DNA of 10,714 nt from an uncultured Alphaproteobacteria bacterium (GTDB lineage: Bacteria; Pseudomonadota; Alphaproteobacteria; UBA7887), in assembly GCA_913044255.1 (NCBI GenBank), contig CAJWOI010000066.1, positions 1 to 10,714 of the forward strand, read 5' to 3'. A program made the translations under genes and the position numbers. Shown here one piece after another: positions 7,082 to 10,714 of this stretch. Under the pieces are notes generated by a model, which had not been told where the DNA came from, did not search any database, and saw only the letters and a list, made by a program, of their open reading frames with translations. Positions within the stretch are counted from its first letter, which is position 1; every line of letters starts with the position of its first letter.

Positions 7082-9157
7082 ATGATTGAAGCAACAGGTA
7101 TCGATTTCAATCCAGCCTTCCCGTGGTGGGTATTGATGGCGCTAGTAGCGGCAGGCGGCGCAATTCTCCTGGCTGCTGTGACGGCGCACGCCCGTGGAAT
7201 CTGGTGGCGTGCAACGTTATTGGGCGTAGGGTGCTTGGCTCTGCTAAATCTAACTCTTGTTAGGGAGCAACGAGAGTATCAGCCGGATGTGGTGGCGCTC
7301 GTGGTAGATCACACGGCTAGTCAACAAAACGGAGATCGTTTGCAGCAAGCGATCGGAGCGTCCGAGCACCTTACTGCTCGTCTTAAAAGGGAACGTAACT
7401 TAGAGCTCCGCTCTATTGTTATTGACGAAAACGATGCGACCGAGGGGACACGTATTTTTGATGCCCTGAGGGAAGTACTTTCCGATGTCTCGCCGGAGCG
7501 AATTGCTGGTTCCATAATAATAACTGACGGTCAGGTGCATGATGTTCCGGAAAATTTAGATTATGTAGCCCATGCGGGGCCGATCCACGTTTTACTGACA
7601 GGGGATCCTACGGAGTTGGACCGGCGCTTAGTAATTGAGCAGGCGCCAAGCTACGCAATCGTGGGAGATACCGCGAAGATTACCGTTCGTGTCGAGGATA
7701 CCGAAGCGGAGGGAGAGGTTATCCCTATTACGGTGAGTGCGGACGCTGTGGGCATGTTGCAGACAGATATCAAGGTTGGTGTGGCTAACGAAATCGAGAT
7801 TTTACTGGATCATGAGGGTGTGACGGCTTTTGCTCTTCAAATCGACGCTGGCTCGTCAGAGCTGACCCTTGACAACAACCATGCGGTTGTTCTGATAAAT
7901 GGCATCCGTGATCGGTTGCGGGTCATGCTTGTGTCAGGAAAACCGAGTCCCGGCCTTCGGACTATGCGTAATCTCCTCAAGGCAGATCCCGCTGTGGATT
8001 TAGTGCACTTCACCGTTTTGCGTCCTCCCAATAAACAAGATCTCACTCCAGTTAGTGAATTGTCATTAATTCCGTTTCCAAGTGGCGAATTGTTTTCGGT
8101 TAACTTGCAGAAATTTGATTTGGTGATTTTCGATCGCTACCACCGCCGCGGTATTCTTCCGTCGGCTTACCTTACCAACCTGGTAAATTACGTATTGGCT
8201 GGAGGGGCGGTTCTCGACATTGCGGGTCCTTCCTTTGCTTCGCCACTTAGTCTGGCAAGTACTCCCCTGGCAGCGATTCTGCCAGCTCGGCCCACCGGTA
8301 AAGTTCACGAGATCGCTTTTCGACCCCAGTTGTCCGAGAAAGGAAACCGACATCCAGTTACAACAACTCTTTCGAGGGCAGATAGTGAAGAGGTGACTGT
8401 AGGCGACGTAAGTTGGGGTCGTTGGTTCCGCCTTATAGAGGCGGAAGTTGTGCGCGGTGAAGTTCTGATGCGTGGTGTTGGCGGTAGTCCATTGTTGGTG
8501 CTTGATCGTATTGGCGAGGGCCGTGTTGCGCAACTTTTGTCAGATCAATCATGGTTATGGGCGCGTGGCTTTGAGGGAGGTGGGCCTCAGCAGGATTTGT
8601 TGCGGCGATTAGTGCATTGGTTGATGAAACAACCGGATTTAGAAGAGGAATTTTTGTCGGCCGACGTCGTTCAGCAACGGATCAACATTACTAGACGTAG
8701 CTTAGCGCCGATCAACGGGCCCGTTACAGTCGTGGAGCCTGACGGGACCCGCATGGACGTTGCACTAGCTGATGTAGGGAAGGGCCAGGCTACGGCAGCG
8801 TTTTCCGCGTCAACAACCGGGCTATACCAGTTGCAGCACGGCGAGCAATCTGCGGTTGTCATGGTTGGGGCAGCGAATCCGTTGGAAGTAGCTGATGTGC
8901 GGGCTACAGATGTCCTAGTAGCGCCTGTCGCTGCGTCGTCCGGTGGATCGGTCGTGTGGTTGGAGGAGCAAGGGCTTCCTGAAGTCCGCCGGCCAAGCGC
9001 TGGGGGCGACACGATGGGTCCAGGATGGATTGGCCTGGTTTCTAACCAACAATATCGGGTGGGTGGCTTGGTTCAGGCGCCACTTTTACCGCATTTTTTG
9101 CTGCTTGTGCTGCTGCTTGCGAGTGCATTTATGGCGTGGCGAGCAGAAGGTCGGTAA
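7082..9157 (+). CDS. Large membrane protein with vWA-like and glutamine-amidotransferase-like domains
   Basis: A 691-residue membrane protein, last gene of the MoxR operon and of unknown function. Two hydrophobic segments lie near the N-terminus (about 13-34 and 40-61) and one at the extreme C-terminus (about 667-686). The vWA-like part starts at VVALVVDHTAS (about 70-80), where DHTAS is a DxTxS variant of the MIDAS motif, and continues to SIIITDGQVHD. A glutamine-amidotransferase-like region runs from about 275 (RLRVMLVSGKP) through FDLVIFDRYHRRG and NYVLAGGAVLDIAGP (369-383) to WGRWFR and SWLWARGFEGGGP. No catalytic Cys-His pair of a true amidotransferase is evident, so a binding or scaffold role is more likely. 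The ATG at 7082, four bases after the DUF4159 stop, fits the short N-terminus typical of such proteins. A GTG at 7055 in the same frame would add nine residues and overlap the upstream gene. Neither has a good ribosome binding site. Confidence 0.87.
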   Translation: MIEATGIDFNPAFPWWVLMALVAAGGAILLAAVTAHARGIWWRATLLGVGCLALLNLTLVREQREYQPDVVALVVDHTASQQNGDRLQQAIGASEHLTARLKRERNLELRSIVIDENDATEGTRIFDALREVLSDVSPERIAGSIIITDGQVHDVPENLDYVAHAGPIHVLLTGDPTELDRRLVIEQAPSYAIVGDTAKITVRVEDTEAEGEVIPITVSADAVGMLQTDIKVGVANEIEILLDHEGVTAFALQIDAGSSELTLDNNHAVVLINGIRDRLRVMLVSGKPSPGLRTMRNLLKADPAVDLVHFTVLRPPNKQDLTPVSELSLIPFPSGELFSVNLQKFDLVIFDRYHRRGILPSAYLTNLVNYVLAGGAVLDIAGPSFASPLSLASTPLAAILPARPTGKVHEIAFRPQLSEKGNRHPVTTTLSRADSEEVTVGDVSWGRWFRLIEAEVVRGEVLMRGVGGSPLLVLDRIGEGRVAQLLSDQSWLWARGFEGGGPQQDLLRRLVHWLMKQPDLEEEFLSADVVQQRINITRRSLAPINGPVTVVEPDGTRMDVALADVGKGQATAAFSASTTGLYQLQHGEQSAVVMVGAANPLEVADVRATDVLVAPVAASSGGSVVWLEEQGLPEVRRPSAGGDTMGPGWIGLVSNQQYRVGGLVQAPLLPHFLLLVLLLASAFMAWRAEGR

Positions 9158-9203
9158 GGGCGTCCCTGGTTGTTTGTTTCATTCGTCTCTCCGAATGGTG
9201 TGG

Positions 9204-10169
9204 TTATATGATCTCGGGCCTATCATTCAATATACCGGAGTCAGCGATGACCTGGGCCGCAGCATTTTCCGTCCGTGGCCCCATAAGATGCACGCCTGAG
9301 ACACCCGGTATGCTACGCAGCTGTTGGATCAACTCTATACAAATTTTACGGCCTTCATCCGACTGATTTTTGGCTTTCTCGAGGCGCGTGATGATGTGCT
9401 CTGGAACATCGACACCAAAAAGGTTTTGATTCATCCAAAGCGCGGATTTAACAGAGGCGATTGGGCCAGTGCCAATCAAAAAGTACGCGCGTTCGAGCAC
9501 GCCCTCGCCCTCGAGACGATTCATATAACGTCGTACGAGATCAGCATCAAAGCAAAATTGTGTTTGGAAGAATTCAGCCCCCGCGTCAATTTTGGCGTGC
9601 AGAGCTGTTGCACTCCAATCATTGTTAGGCTCTTGCGGCGCATCAGCAGCGCCAATGAACAGGCTTGGCGCTTTTTCGACTGGCCGACCGGATGGCAGCT
9701 GGACCTTGTCTCGCATATCGCGCGCTAGTGTCATCAGGCCGCGGCTGTCAAGGTCCATGACCATTTTGGCGTCAGGTTGATCACCCGCTGTTACATTGTC
9801 CCCCGTCAAACACAGAATATTGGAGACTCCAAGTGCGGCCGCTCCCAAAAGATCGCTTTGTAGCGCGATCCTGTTACGATCTCGAACAGTGAACTGAAGG
9901 ACGGGCTCAATGCCCGCGCCCACTAATATAGAAGCCGCTGCTAGACTCGCCATATGCGATTTAGCGCTCGCCCCATCGGTAACGTTCACTGCGTCAACGT
10001 GGTTCCGCAGTTCATGGGCCACGTCAAGTAAGGGTGTTGGGTCAGCACTTATAGGCGGTGTTGTCTCCGCAGTGGCCACAAAGGTCCCCGATTGCAGCAA
10101 ACGCTCCAACCTACTTTTTGAATCCGTGGATTGGTTATTTTGTAGAGTGTAGGCAACTGAGTCAGTCAT
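9204..10169 (-). CDS. Methylenetetrahydrofolate reductase family protein
   Basis: A 321-residue cytosolic flavoprotein of the MetF family, expected to interconvert 5,10-methylene- and 5-methyltetrahydrofolate using FAD and a nicotinamide cofactor. The TIM-barrel landmarks are present: FVATAETTPP (30-39) with the catalytic Glu35, AVNVTDG (60-66), ILCLTGDN (118-125) with Asp124, and FFQTQFCFD (200-208) with Gln204. These correspond to Glu28, Asp120 and Gln183 of E. coli MetF. DSRGLMTLARDMRD (141-154) fits the flavin-contact region. I chose the ATG at 10169 because it starts just before the domain and lies about 46 bases after a plausible promoter; an upstream ATG at 10265 would add 32 residues unlike the family and place the promoter inside the gene. 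The protein is diverged from enterobacterial MetF, so it could serve methionine synthesis or a catabolic methyl-transfer pathway. It is convergent with the MoxR operon. Confidence 0.9.
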   Translation of the reverse strand: MTDSVAYTLQNNQSTDSKSRLERLLQSGTFVATAETTPPISADPTPLLDVAHELRNHVDAVNVTDGASAKSHMASLAAASILVGAGIEPVLQFTVRDRNRIALQSDLLGAAALGVSNILCLTGDNVTAGDQPDAKMVMDLDSRGLMTLARDMRDKVQLPSGRPVEKAPSLFIGAADAPQEPNNDWSATALHAKIDAGAEFFQTQFCFDADLVRRYMNRLEGEGVLERAYFLIGTGPIASVKSALWMNQNLFGVDVPEHIITRLEKAKNQSDEGRKICIELIQQLRSIPGVSGVHLMGPRTENAAAQVIADSGILNDRPEII

Positions 10170-10215
10170 AGTGTTTTGTGTTTTGAGGGATATGTTGTAG
10201 TGGAATAGTTGGGCA

Positions 10216-10244
10216 AAACTAGACTGAGATAGGGGTAGCGTCAA
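10216..10244 (-). promoter_or_regulatory. Possible promoter of the MTHFR-family gene
   Basis: On the minus strand TTGACG (10244-10239) is followed after 17 bases by TAGTTT (10221-10216). The -35 matches consensus at five of six positions, the -10 only at three. The distance to the ATG at 10169 would give a leader of about 40 bases. This is a moderate candidate; it also argues against the upstream start at 10265. Confidence 0.35.
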
Positions 10245-10294
10245 ATTAAAGGAATTCGCCGCCATTTGTGCAAAGGGAACAGTTTAACAATCGG

Positions 10295-10323
10295 TTGATA
10301 TTGCGAATGATTAGCATTATCAA
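10295..10323 (+). promoter_or_regulatory. Promoter of the imelysin gene
   Basis: TTGATA (10295-10300, five of six to the -35 consensus), a 17-base spacer, and TATCAA (10318-10323, four of six to the -10). Transcription would start near 10330, about 50 bases before the ATG at 10381. The Fur box fills the spacer. Confidence 0.55.
10302..10322 (+). promoter_or_regulatory. Fur box (iron-responsive operator)
   Basis: TGCGAATGATTAGCATTATCA is an imperfect palindrome: seven of ten positions pair between the two arms. Its inner 19 bases (10303-10321) match the classic Fur consensus GATAATGATAATCATTATC at 15 of 19 positions. It lies exactly between the -35 and -10 of the imelysin promoter, so Fur bound to Fe(II) would block RNA polymerase. 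Imelysin genes are commonly iron-regulated, which agrees. It ends about 58 bases from the candidate -35 of the MTHFR-family gene, so control of that gene is less likely. Confidence 0.75.
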
Positions 10324-10367
10324 GTACTACTTTAAACGGTTGGTATGGCCTGCCGTGAGCCACCCAC

Positions 10368-10373
10368 AAAGGG
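10368..10373 (+). promoter_or_regulatory. Ribosome binding site of the imelysin gene
   Basis: AAAGGG ends seven bases before the ATG at 10381, good spacing for a Shine-Dalgarno sequence, and it supports that start. Confidence 0.55.
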
Positions 10374-10380
10374 TTGATTG

Positions 10381-10714
10381 ATGACACATTGTTTGAACGG
10401 CTGTGGGCTGATATTTCGTACCTCTCTCGCGGCCGTCGTATGGTTTGGTTTGATGCTGATATCCTCAGTGCCGTCACCCCGTGCTGAAGAGAATTGGGCG
10501 GCTGCGGCACAGATCGATGGGTATGCGAAGTTAGTGTTTCGAAACTACGAGGATTGTTTGCTTCGTGCTCGGCATTTGGAGGAGTCTATTAGGATTTTAA
10601 TCTCCTCGCCCAGTGTAGTATCTCTTAAAAACGCGCGTAACGCGTGGTTGGACGCGCGTGAGGTGTATGGTCAATCCGAGGCATTCCGGTTCTACGGAGG
10701 CCCGATCGATTATT
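10381..10714 (+). CDS. Imelysin family iron-regulated protein (3' end missing)
   Basis: The first 111 codons of an imelysin (peptidase M75 family) protein; the rest lies beyond the right edge. Members are periplasmic or outer-membrane-associated proteins linked to iron uptake; despite the peptidase name most are thought to bind rather than cleave. A Sec signal peptide is visible: a basic Arg13, hydrophobic core at about 15-29, and a cleavage-site-like SPRA|EE at 32-37. The mature part opens with the family pattern YAKLVFRNYEDCL (48-60), then NARNAWLDAREVYGQSEAFRFYGGPID (84-110), the imelysin hallmark. The family's GxHxxE motif would come later and cannot be checked here. There is no lipobox cysteine at the cleavage site. 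The Fur box in the promoter predicts induction under iron starvation. In related bacteria such genes often precede a di-haem oxidoreductase and a DUF1513 gene, which could be looked for downstream. Confidence 0.9.
   Translation, partial: MTHCLNGCGLIFRTSLAAVVWFGLMLISSVPSPRAEENWAAAAQIDGYAKLVFRNYEDCLLRARHLEESIRILISSPSVVSLKNARNAWLDAREVYGQSEAFRFYGGPIDY

Noticed and set aside
8066..8533. 155-codon open frame on the minus strand
   Set aside because: It lies wholly inside the conserved amidotransferase-like region of the 7082-9157 gene and its translation shows no recognisable family.
2269..9157. MoxR/vWA operon as an anti-phage defence island
   Set aside because: Some defence systems pair MoxR ATPases with vWA proteins, but there is no effector, nuclease, integrase or mobile element here, and the neighbours are housekeeping genes in a conserved chromosomal order.
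9180..9197. Hairpin CATTCG-TCTCTC-CGAATG between the convergent genes, as a terminator
   Set aside because: The stem is only six pairs with modest GC content, and no T-run follows on either strand, so it does not qualify as an intrinsic terminator.
10170..10265. Upstream ATG at 10265 extending the MTHFR-family protein by 32 residues
   Set aside because: The extension does not resemble the family, has no ribosome binding site, and covers the candidate promoter at 10216-10244.

Overview
The window looks like a piece of an alphaproteobacterial chromosome. The main reason is the gene content: a CCA-adding enzyme next to DUF6111, a CoA-type Nudix hydrolase and DUF1285, placed back to back with a MoxR / DUF58 / DUF4159 / large membrane protein operon, is a neighbourhood I associate with Alphaproteobacteria. 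The base composition is moderate and genes are tightly packed, which would fit a free-living, possibly aquatic, lineage. That last point and any finer taxonomy are inference. I see no tRNA, rRNA, CRISPR array, insertion sequence or phage gene.

Layout. From 2231 down to the left edge, four minus-strand genes form one compact unit: DUF1285 protein, Nudix CoA-pyrophosphatase-like hydrolase, small DUF6111 membrane protein, and CCA tRNA nucleotidyltransferase (cut by the window edge). They overlap or nearly touch. Only 37 bases separate the first of them from a divergent plus-strand operon (2269-9157) of four genes: a MoxR AAA+ ATPase, a DUF58 protein with an intact von Willebrand A metal site, a 946-residue BatA/DUF4159 membrane protein, and a 691-residue membrane protein with vWA-like and glutamine-amidotransferase-like regions. 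A minus-strand methylenetetrahydrofolate reductase family gene (9204-10169) converges on this operon. Across a 211-base regulatory gap, the start of a plus-strand imelysin gene runs off the right edge.

How the genes work together. The plus operon is a MoxR/vWA chaperone-like system. The cytosolic ATPase and DUF58 protein probably act on, or with, the two large membrane proteins, whose bulk is likely periplasmic. Both membrane proteins share the same domain order, and their client is unknown. The imelysin gene has a very good Fur box lying between its -35 and -10 elements, so it is almost certainly iron-repressed. The other genes are housekeeping: tRNA 3' end maturation, CoA or nucleotide hydrolysis, and one-carbon metabolism.

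The points most worth following up are the unknown role and internal repetition of the MoxR/DUF4159 system, the signal-peptide-like segment in the middle of the DUF4159 protein, the Fur-controlled imelysin promoter, and an apparent Asp-to-Asn change in the CCA enzyme's metal-binding motif.
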